Shown here piece after piece: positions 55,901 through 64,000 of a stretch of 64,000 nt of DNA; positions within the stretch are counted from its first letter, which is position 1, and every line of letters begins with the position of its first letter. Below the pieces are notes generated by a model. It searched no databases. It was not told the DNA's origin and was given only the letters and a program-made list of their open reading frames with translations. The translations under genes and the position numbers were made by a program. Origin of the DNA: Diadema setosum. Lineage: Eukaryota; Echinodermata; Echinoidea; Diadematoida; Diadematidae. Location of the stretch: positions 7,085,328 through 7,149,327 of the forward strand of contig CM067065.1 in the NCBI GenBank assembly GCA_033980235.1. The letters are read 5' to 3'.

Positions 55901-55904
55901 TTAG
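49872..55904 (+). CDS. PXMP4: PXMP4, peroxisomal membrane protein 4 (PMP24), 4 exons, 203 aa
   Basis: Exons 49872-49960, 53973-54035, 54820-55018 and 55644-55904, all GT/AG and phase-consistent. The product is a small multi-pass membrane protein of the Tim17/Tim22/Tim23/Pmp24 family that resides in the peroxisomal membrane; its biochemical role is not well defined. It matches vertebrate PXMP4 strongly as I remember it: RNGAVYG at the first junction, KIRAPHALVMTFLF, ATYTHSKNLASFVF, YKSLL, GENNKVNSQ, MYLLSRILFG, IPEPK and SMTYLYHDSNIWH. Length is close to the 212 residues of the human protein. No disruptions were seen. Introns 1 and 3 host transposons. The call is secure because several exact blocks match in order. 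Confidence 0.95.
51135..53094. mobile_element. 2-kb palindromic element with about 700-bp arms in PXMP4 intron 1
   Basis: Left end CAGTCCAGGAAACCCGC at 51135, right end its near-complement finishing at 53094. The centre is near 52395, between AGACAGCGCGCAAG and its complement. Once the nested insertion at 51634-52188 is discounted, each arm is about 700 bp. Non-coding. No clear target duplication. Confidence 0.8.
51634..52188. mobile_element. Pogo/Tigger-like MITE nested in the palindrome
   Basis: CAGTGCACTCCCGTTATAAC at 51634 and its complement ending at 52188, with TA on both sides. Same family as 8498-9842: the subterminal word GGACCAGAAGTTTTACTTCG has a counterpart there. No transposase. 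Confidence 0.8.
53973..54035 (+). CDS. PXMP4: PXMP4 exon 2
   Basis: 63 bp between TATACACAG and AAG|GTACTT. Encodes YGVKIRAPHALVMTFLFGSG, the most conserved block of the family. Confidence 0.93.
54820..55018 (+). CDS. PXMP4: PXMP4 exon 3
   Basis: 199 bp from GCCAAAAG|C to AGCCAG|GTAGGT. Encodes the central membrane segments and ends at GENNKVNSQ. Confidence 0.93.
55371..55556. mobile_element. Short pogo-like MITE in PXMP4 intron 3
   Basis: 186 bp, TA|CAGTCGACTCCTGTCAT at 55371 and GAGTGTACTG|TA ending at 55556. A diverged relative of the CAGTGCACTC family, sharing the subterminal TTTGGGACC word. Confidence 0.65.
55644..55904 (+). CDS. PXMP4: PXMP4 exon 4
   Basis: 261 bp from AATGCAG|ATC to TAG. 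Encodes MYLLSRILFG, a hydrophobic helix (FPIFAAIVWAIVMW) and the conserved C-terminal SMTYLYHDSNIWH. No canonical peroxisomal C-terminal tripeptide, as expected for a membrane protein. Confidence 0.93.
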   Translation: MNMYLLSRILFGAARMARDKGIIPEPKIDVFPIFAAIVWAIVMWQFETHQSVLQQSLQNSMTYLYHDSNIWHSISDFLWRNKPGQI

Positions 55905-56005
55905 GTTCTATTGCAAATTTTAATAGCTTAGATTATATAAAAGTAAAAGACTACTCTATGCTTAAGTTGACCTTTAACCTTTTAAGTCCTGAGTGACTAT
56001 TGCTG

Positions 56006-56168
56006 CAGGGGGGTGTTTCATCAATGCTTGTCAGAGCCGACAACTCTCAGCACCGACCAATTTCAGCAAAATCCTTGGTTTTGATTGGCTGACAGGCTCT
56101 GGTCACTGACTGTTACTATGGTGATTTAAGTTGTCAGCGCTGACAAATGTTGATGAAACACCCCCCTG
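56006..56168. mobile_element. 163-bp MITE, TIR CAGGGGGGTGTTTCATCAA
   Basis: The 19-bp terminal repeats are perfect and extend through TTGTCAG. CAGGGG ends are hAT-like (inference). Sits just 3' of PXMP4, in its likely 3' UTR or immediate flank. Confidence 0.75.
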
Positions 56169-57879
56169 ATATGTTCATCTTGTCACCATTTTGTTTGCAC
56201 CTCCAAATTTAGTTGTAAATCTAATATGAAAATGATAACAATGACGGATTAAATTATTCATTGAAATTTGCATGAAAATGAAATGAAATAGAATTAAAAA
56301 CATGTGACAAAAAAACAAACTGAAATCATCTTCTTAAAATTGGTTGCCAATTTAAGCATCACTTATGAAAAGAGCGATTGAGAGGTCTCTGAAAATTCTG
56401 CAACTGAAATGAGTGTGTTTGAACAACAAAGGAGTCAAATGAAAGAAATTTGTACCTTACCTTTAATATGAAAAACTTACAGTGAATACATGTACCACGT
56501 ATTCTCATACAAAGATGCAACACCAAATTGTAGAAAATACATGTACAGTGTATGTGGTTTTTGGGGCTTGGCAAACTTAAAGAATGCAAAATTGTGCATG
56601 TTTACTTGTGATATTTTGACAAACAGTTTAATACAGGGGTCACCAGCACACATATTATACAATTACATATAAAATGTCATCACTATTTTTCATCTAACAT
56701 GTAATATTCTATATATGCTTGATTTCATGCCATGGACCAAAGTCAACTTAAGCATGGAGTACCTTTTCACTCCACTGAAAAAGGATTTTATATTTATATT
56801 TTACATGCAATTCTGATAAAGATGTGAAAACCAGTGACATTATGATTCAGGTATGTCAATTTTATACATGATATGATTTCAGATGGCTCTGCAATTGACT
56901 AGAAATATGAACTGAGCCACCTGTGAAATGACAGTTACTTTTGAGCTATAGTACCTTTTGTTTTGTATTGTTTTCACAATGTCTGTTGTCGGGTACTCGC
57001 AGCTTTGCACAACACACAAAAAAGCTTCTCTATGTACCCCACATATCACTTTGTGCCCAGTTTATTCAAGCTGACTAATATTTGCATAAATATTGCATCA
57101 AGATATATTCCCCTCAATAAATCACTATGCATCATCTTGAAGGTGCTAAATCACAACATCTCTATTATGCTACATGTACAGTACATCCCCCCCCCCCTTT
57201 CTCTTTCATATGAAGCGAAATGTCTCAGTTGTAGAGTGGGTTCCCTTTGTAATTTAGTCATCATTGAAATTTGTGTATTCAATTTTACCATTTTTTTTTT
57301 TCTAGGAGACTCACTGGGACAAGCACACACATACAATTTATTTTTGATATTTTGACTCACATTTTGTGAAAATCATTTTTCTGCTTATTCTTGCAATATT
57401 TTTAGAACAGCACATGTTTCTGCATGATTATCCGTTATCGGGTTGGTCCCTATGTTGTGGATCTCATACAAATGTAGAAACTTACTTCGTTTTTTTTTTT
57501 CCTAGTAGCCTCTACAGTTTGTAACTTGAAAGAAATTATGAAATGGGAAAGTTTGATAAGTAAAATACATGTAGTCACTGCCCCAGAGCATACTTCTGGT
57601 TTCAGTCAAATGTTGAGTATCCTAGATACAAACTTGTACTTTAGTATACTGAAAACTAAAAGCATTGCCTTAAGGCAAGATACTTTGTACTGTACACTGT
57701 ACTAAGATTGTGTACCAAATATAGATGCACAGCATACACATTATGTGGTTCAGACATAGAACAGGGTATATAAGTTTAATGCTATTCCAAATATAGTGTG
57801 GGTTTAAGTATTACACGCTACTACTGTGTCATTTTCTTCTGTACTTCTCAATGTGATTCCTCTAAAAAAATTTATAAGT
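56169..57879. other. 3' flank of PXMP4, no gene seen
   Basis: AT-rich sequence without convincing frames or transposon ends. A C tract lies at about 57187-57198. Confidence 0.4.
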
Positions 57880-57883
57880 TTAA

Positions 57884-58245
57884 AGGGGAAGGCTAGTATC
57901 TGATCAGTGGGAATCAGTGGAAATGCTGGGAGATGATTGTTCCAATCCTTATGGGATTCATTCAAGAGTTCATTGTATATCTATTGTTGTGTGAAAATGA
58001 TTTGCTTCAGAACGGTCTCATATTCAAGTAATGTGCAGTTTAATGCTTCCAGGTTTAAATAGCGTCCCTGGTCAGTGACGGAGCATTAATCTGCACATTA
58101 CTTGAATATGAGACCGTTCTGAAGCAAATCATTTTCACACAACAATAGATATACAATGAACTCTTGAATGAATCCCATAAGGATTGGAACGATCATCTCC
58201 CAGCATTTCCACTGATTCCCACTGATCAGTTACTAGCCTTCCCCT
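57884..58245. mobile_element. TTAA-flanked palindromic MITE, copy 2
   Basis: 362 bp between TTAA 57880-57883 and 58246-58249. Over 90 percent similar by eye to 33045-33401, with the same long self-complementary arms and a few extra bases in the centre. Confidence 0.8.
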
Positions 58246-58453
58246 TTAATGCTGCAGATTAGCTTTTCTACTAGATTTTTCTAATGTTTCTTGTGAGAAT
58301 GCCTTAACGATAGTAAAAGACAAAAATATAAATATTTAATTTTCTGTTGTCTAACATAGCTTGCCATCAATGTGTTTGAATGGCTAGTTCAGTTATAGGT
58401 CTGTGATGTCATCTCTAAACATGTTAGCTTTGACCTATATACAGTGTATACAC

Positions 58454-58455
<2 letters not shown>

Positions 58456-58500
<45 letters not shown>
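58456..58500. repeat. (TA)n(TG)n microsatellite
   Basis: Simple dinucleotide run, TATATA followed by about 15 GT units. Confidence 0.9.
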
Positions 58501-58503
<3 letters not shown>

Positions 58504-58781
58504 GTCCAGAAAAACTGCTAATATCTCAGTTTAGGTTTAGTATGAATACAGGGCCCCTCCATCAAATTTTGACTGTAGGTAGACAAACTTCTTATATTCA
58601 AGTCAGTCAACCCAAGTGACCATAATTCGGTCCATTACAGAGAATCCTAATCTGTCACCTTTTTGCGGGTCTTGAGCTGAGCGGTCACATATATAGTGTA
58701 TATGAATGTGGTTTTGGTGACCTGATGGGTTAGGCTTGGGTGTCATCCAAAGTGACTTGCCGACTTCGAACTGGTCATTAA

Positions 58782-59177
58782 AGGGATGGTATAGTACATG
58801 TATTAGTGGGGATGAGGGTAGGGTTTTAACTTTTTTTTTTTCTGAGATACCAAAAAGCACTTTTGAAATGGTACAGAGCACATCATTCTACATGGAATTC
58901 AAAGTCAATTTGAAAAAGATGGTTGTGAAATGGCTGAGACATTAAAAAACAAAGTAAAATAAAGTAATTATAATGAAAGTTGAGTCCCATTTATTACAAT
59001 TGCTCTGCTTGGATATGTAGGCCATTTCAAAACCAATTTTCATCAATGAAATAAACATTGAATTCCTCTTTGAATTACATGTTCTTTCACATTTCATAAG
59101 AGGTTTTTCATTATCTCAAAAAACAAAATCAAAGTTAGAAACCTGAAGTTAAGTCTCAAACAAAACTAGACAATCCC
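58782..59177. mobile_element. TTAA-flanked element, TIR GGGATNGTNTAGT
   Basis: Bounded by TTAA at 58778-58781 and 59178-59181. Ends AGGGATGGTATAGT and ACTAGACAATCCC are near-complements. The interior has GAAATGGCTGAGAC and AAACCTGAAGTTAAGTCTC words also seen at 8030-8150 and 27060-27360. Non-coding. Confidence 0.65.
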
Positions 59178-59181
59178 TTAA

Positions 59182-59680
59182 CTCTTTATGTGCCACGTTC
59201 GCACGTCCAACTCGGTCGACGGCGTGCCAACTTCGCATATTCTGCTCAACAAACAAAGCCGCCGAAACCGATCGATAAATCGCTAATCCCCCGGTACAAT
59301 GAAAGCGTTTCTCGCGCCTTTGTTCCTCTCACTTACGGCTTGCAGTCTATGTGGTGGTTAACTATCAAGCGGTGTTCCTAAATAGATTTGCGTTTACATT
59401 CTAAGTTTCTGTCATGGTTTTATGTGCAAAATTCATGCCTTTACAGCAATGTAGCAAATGGTCATTTAAAAGAAATATTGAAAACAGATTTGTCATACAA
59501 TGTATATCGAAGCAAAGTTTGGCATTCCTCTAACACTTTGCTCATTATCATGTACAGCTTAACAGAAATTTGAAGAAGTTATACAAATTGGAAACACAGA
59601 ATTCTTTCTCAAAGCATGACTACCTTCGTGTCTCAGAATAACGTGGCACACAGGGGGTTTCCACCATGGCACATAAAGAG
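59182..59680. mobile_element. Second TTAA-flanked element, TIR CTCTTTATGTGCCA
   Basis: Starts directly after the TTAA at 59178-59181 that also ends the previous element, and finishes before TTAA 59681-59684. TIR CTCTTTATGTGCCACG at the left against the complement of CTCTTTATGTGCCATG at the right. No transposase. Confidence 0.7.
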
Positions 59681-60065
59681 TTAAAGGTCACAGGAGTTCT
59701 TTGACTGAGGTAAGAATTTGCAGATATACAGTGTATCTATTAATGTATAATGCTATTGCAATATGTCATTCACGTAATGATGAAATAAAATTTGTATATT
59801 AACAGTAATATCATGCAAAATCATTGAAATAAAGTTCTTTCAGTTAATCATTTTATTCACTTGTACATAACATGGTGTATTTTAGAGTACATAATTGTAA
59901 AGCAGACATGTACAGGCAATGTCCATAGCAGTCTGATTCCTGGACCTTGGCAATTTTGCTAGAGGTATTAGGATTTTGCCATAAATATTTTCTGAAGATT
60001 CTTTCCTATGATTGCATGCCGAAAGAGGAGAACAAAGAGTTTCGATTTGTTTTGAAAGACAGTAA

Positions 60066-60243
60066 AAACCTGTCTTTAATAGCGACCACCTGTCCATAGC
60101 GGCCACCTACTGTACAGTATACGACCACTAACTCAATTCCCTCCGAGAGAAAAAGCATGTTAAAGGACCCGTCTATAGCCGCCACCTGTCTATGACGGAC
60201 ACTTTTTGTCTCCCTTGGGTGGCTGCTCAATATAGACAGGTTT
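60066..60243. mobile_element. 178-bp MITE, TIR AAACCTGTCT
   Basis: AAACCTGTCTTTAATAGCG at 60066 and its near-complement ending at 60243. Internal CCACCTGTC words repeat in direct orientation. Non-coding. Confidence 0.55.
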
Positions 60244-60583
60244 GAAATACAATGTACAATTGTATCTGCTGATGCTATAGGACTTGCCCGGAAAAAAAAA
60301 GAAAAATACAGTCAACCTTACTTATTAAAGGTCATTCCAAAGGGATTAGGGAAAATGCTTTGACTTGCATGGATTTTTACCGACACCATGGAAGTACAAA
60401 CAGGCTTACAGTATATCCGCCCTGTGTAGAATTCAGTTGGACTTAGAATTGTATTACTATCTTTTAATGTTCTTTTTACCTGTGCTGGTCAAACTTACAT
60501 GTAGGTAGGGTTGACTGTACTCTGGTCATTTTGCTTTGAAATTTGTAACAGGCGTGCATAAAGATAGTATGTACTCTGCACAT

Positions 60584-61270
60584 GTCGTCGCCGGTCACAC
60601 GAACCGACGAATCCCTCAGGTTTGCGTAAGAATGACAATTCGAGAAAAACGCGTTTGAAGTTAGCCCATTTTTGACTTATGGTTGCTACACTTTCATGTC
60701 TATAATTTCCAATTATTTTTGTAGTACACCAGACTTCAATTCTTGCTCTAACTTGTGAAGTTTTTATCGAATTGTATTGTTAACAAATAAGCGGGAAATC
60801 GTCAAAGAGCTGCATTCATGTATTTTCGGTCTGCAAAGAACGTTGTCATTTTCCATGTGTGTCCATATGTACATGTACATTGAGCGTTGTCATTGTGAAC
60901 ACATGTATTACATAGTACGCGCACTATGCGCGCAGTCAATGAACTGTTGAATCTCAAAAACAACACGCAAGTCAATGCGCACTGATTCGTCGGTTCGGTG
61001 ACCGCGCGTACTAGTACGCGCGGTCACCGAACCGTCGAATCGCCTGATTGTTTAACACACGCGTCTATAGGGAAAACAAATAATTTTCACAAATGGAATT
61101 ACATACTTCTACAAAAGTGATAACTACGTAAAAATTACACCGAATTACACACTGAGAATTTCAGAATATGTAGTATGGAATGTCTACTATCGAAATGATT
61201 GAAAATCTCAAAATCGAAAATATGACCCAAAATCGAGTGATTCGTCGGTTCATGTGACCGGCGACGATGT
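60584..61270. repeat. Foldback element with TTCGTCGGTTC palindromes
   Basis: Outer arms GTCGTCGCCGGTCACACG (60584) and the complementary CATGTGACCGGCGACGAT (to about 61268). In the interior, 60984-61041 is a 58-bp near-perfect palindrome centred on ACTAGT. Motif TTCGTCGGTTC or its complement occurs four times. Confidence 0.7.
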
Positions 61271-61700
61271 ATGTGATATCTCCACTCCAGCAACATAATA
61301 CATGAAACTTGTTAAGTGTTGAAGATCAGAGATTGAGAAAGAGAGAGAGGGAGAGACAGACAAACAAACAAACAGACAGGGAGAGAGAGAGAGACAGGGA
61401 GAGAGAGAGAGACGGTGTGCGTGTGTGTTACATTTCCAGCATATCACTGTACAAGCTGAAATTTTCGCGGTGGTTTTATTTTCGCGAATTTCGCAAATCG
61501 CCTTTGAACCGCGAAAGTAACAACACGTGAAAATATCAAAGTGCGAATAACTAAGTTCAGTTAGACCCTCGTAACCGCAAAATTAACAACACGCGAAAAT
61601 GTCCTCCAAGTAGCAATTCGCGAAAATATCTGTACGCGAAAATTTCAGCTCGTACAGTATACAATTCACAGTAACAAAATCATATCCGTTTTGGATTTAA

Positions 61701-61711
61701 CCCTGAAAGGG

Positions 61712-61743
<32 letters not shown>

Positions 61744-62496
61744 CGGGGGCGGAATCCACCCCCCCCCCCTCGACGTTTCGCGCTATAATTCTGTAACGCA
61801 ACAAGGCCTCGTCGCGAGACTTCTTGACTTTCTTCATTCAAATCTCGCGCAACTTTTGAGACCTAATTTGCAACGTCCGCGCATACTTTTGCGAAGCCAC
61901 GCCCATTTTTGTAATGGAATGTCGCCCCAAAAAGGGCACAATTTTGTGATTTTGTGTACATTTCCTATGGAAAACAGTGCTCTGTCATGAAAGTCATAAA
62001 AACCTGATTATTTTTACAATCAATCACTTTCATTGATTAATTTTGTGCTAATTATGGTAGAAAAGTGGTCAGTGATAATTTCCAATGAAAAAACAAAGAA
62101 AAAACAAAAGTTCAAAAACAATGAAATACATAAGAAATTCTGAAAACAATAAAATACATTAAGAATTGAAATTAGTTTTGGAAGTTTTTGTGATGTACAA
62201 TTGTTGAATATGCTAAAACAGATTTGCAGATCAAAAATTAGACTCTCATTGCTTTTAATTAGGCTAAAATATCATCTTGAGCTTAATTTGCATAATTAAT
62301 TAATTATCTTAGAAATTGTTTCAAAAAATCTTATGACACAATCTTGTAGATTATGACGCGGGTCTCACGCATGCAAAATTTCAACGCGATCCAGCATATG
62401 TAGTATGGAATCCCGATGGCCGGGATCTCAGGGGGGGTGGGGCGGAATCCATCCCCCCGGTCTGAGCATAGCCAAAAAAGCCCGGCCCCTTTAGGG
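61701..62496. mobile_element. TTAA-flanked element, TIR CCCTGAAAGGGCCGGG
   Basis: Bounded by TTAA at 61697-61700 and 62497-62500. CCCTGAAAGGGCCGGG at the left, complement of CCCTAAAGGGGCCGGG at the right. Contains a poly-G run (61713-61743) and mirrored GCGGAATCCA words near both ends. No coding frame. Confidence 0.7.
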
Positions 62497-62804
62497 TTAA
62501 ACCCCTTTGGATTTAACCCCAGGTTGACATGAAGACCCCTGAAGAATCTCCAGAATGCATGTAGTATTAAACACATCACTTTCACTCTTCTACCAAAGCT
62601 TTCATCAAATGCAATCGATATTTGGAACAGCTCATTCAGATACCAAATTTCTCCTCCAGAAAGCATATCTTCATCACTGAAACACTTTAATACATGCAAG
62701 GTTGTTTTGGTTTTCTACCTTCTAGCAACAAATTACCTTTACATTGTTCAAACTACCATATACAGCTGTACAATTATGACTCAACTTGCTCCTCTGGCCA
62801 CAAT

Positions 62805-63149
62805 GGCCCGAATTCACGAAGGTGTCTGGTGGTACAAAATGAAACCATGGTTGAAACCATGGACAAAAACCATGGAGCGCCAAGTGTCGCACGGAATATT
62901 TCGTTACGAAATTGGTCATTTCGTCGACAAAATGACCATTTCGTTATAAACGAAATTACTATTTTGTAGACGAAATGCTCATTTAGATAATCATAGTTTA
63001 ATACAAAATGTCATTTCGTTACAAAATAATTTCATCTACGAAATGACTGATTTCATAACAAACTATTCCATGCGACACTTGGCGCTCCATGGTTTTTGTC
63101 CATGGTTTAAACCATGGTTTCATTTGTACCACCTTCGTGAATTCGGGCC
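62805..63149. mobile_element. 345-bp MITE, TIR GGCCCGAATTCACGAAGGTG
   Basis: The arms are about 80 bp and nearly perfect, running through CCATGGTT...CCATGGAGCGCCAAGTGTCGCA. The interior repeats GAAATGACCATTTCGT-like words. The palindrome explains the overlapping frames on both strands. Confidence 0.7.
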
Positions 63150-63902
63150 AAATGGGTTAAAATGCAAGTGCAAGTGAAAGAGGGGTAAACTAAGATGGCG
63201 ACGGCAGAACTGGATCGGAGAAGAGAAAAAATGATGACTGTAAGCGATACCAATATGGCAAGATGACAGCATTAGACAAAGGATGGTGAGAAAGTACATG
63301 TACATGTATTGGTTGCCATGCCACGCCCGGCAACCACTGAGCACCCTTGGGTCCCAAGAAGGAGAAAATGATCATCAAACAGAAAGAATTCTGTCAATGT
63401 AGACAATTTCCTACACAAACAAGAAATGGTACAGTTGGAAAAAGGCTGCTCACAAAACACAACTACAATATGTTACTCTACAAACATAGCCGTTACCATA
63501 CGAGAGTGGCTCACAACACCACATTTTGAACTGTGATGATCTGTTTACAGAGAACATAAACCTTCTTATCATAAACACATAAATTTTGGTCTTCAAACTT
63601 CCATTCTCAAACTACTGAAAAAAGAAATCATACACTGTATGTACCATGTGTGTATGTCCACAATTGCTATAATGAAGCAGTTACAGAATTGTGTTACATC
63701 TACTTCAAGCAACACTCCATTGAAGTTATGTCACAGTACCAACTTGCTGCTTCATAACTTTATCCTTTTTTTAATTTTTTTTTCACTATATTCAAGGTGT
63801 GCATCTGATATGCCACATGCTGTCACTGCTTCTGTCTTTAAACAAATTCCTCTTTCGTGGAAAGACTTCTCTTTTTCCCCTGTTCTTGTTTTTGTTAGGT
63901 GG

Positions 63903-63951
<49 letters not shown>

Positions 63952-64000
63952 GTTGTGTGTGTTTTTTTTTTTTTTTTTGGGGGGGGGGATCCATAAAATT
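63150..64000. other. No gene seen; (TTG)n microsatellite at about 63900-63950
   Basis: AT-rich DNA, then a GTT trinucleotide run and homopolymer T and G tracts at the window edge. Frames here encode only poly-Asn or poly-Cys and are not genes. Confidence 0.6.

Noticed and set aside
62694..62969. Overlapping short frames near 62.8 kb
   Set aside because: They lie across the arms of the MITE at 62805-63149 and reflect the palindrome.
63752..63994. Poly-Asn / poly-Cys frames
   Set aside because: They translate a (TTG)n microsatellite and homopolymer tracts.

Overview
The window looks like nuclear DNA from an invertebrate deuterostome, most likely an echinoderm. The evidence is AT-rich DNA dense in small inverted-repeat transposons, genes split by multi-kilobase introns with GT/AG sites, an NLR-type NACHT gene of the kind strongly expanded in sea urchins, and 15-bp-repeat foldback structures resembling sea urchin TU elements. 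The species is an inference. There are no bacterial features and no CRISPR array.

Layout. (1) 649-3249, plus strand: a three-exon, 619-residue Mutator-like DDE transposase-domain protein. (2) 30802 down to 5629, minus strand: a gene of at least ten exons whose introns carry most of the repeats in that interval. Joined by splice phase, the exons encode signal peptide, V-type Ig, C-type Ig, transmembrane segment, short linker, NACHT ATPase and leucine-rich-repeat exons. This is a putative cell-surface Ig receptor fused to an intracellular NLR, and it is the most interesting object here. The 3' end was not found, and a frame-shifted LRR-like stretch follows the NACHT domain. (3) 36778-48269, plus strand: a complete 11.5-kb Ty3/Gypsy-type LTR retrotransposon with apparently identical 1956-bp LTRs, a Gag with an RRM-like N-terminus, a PNMA-like capsid and a zinc knuckle, and a Pol with protease, RT, RNase H and integrase. 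A textbook -1 frameshift signal lies at the gag/pol junction. It inserted into an AT microsatellite. (4) 49872-55904, plus strand: a four-exon PXMP4 (PMP24) peroxisomal membrane protein gene. (5) The rest is non-coding sequence rich in MITEs: TTAA-flanked families, a pogo/Tigger-like CAGT...ACTG family, a 2-kb near-perfect palindrome with a nested insertion, and 15-bp minisatellites in inverted orientation.

How things fit together. The conserved cellular gene (PXMP4) and the putative immune receptor are separate units. Mobile DNA occupies their introns and intergenic space. If expressed as modelled, the receptor would couple an extracellular Ig ectodomain directly to a cytoplasmic NACHT oligomerisation switch and an LRR tail in one polypeptide. 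Exon coordinates were read by hand from splice consensus and phase, without transcript data.
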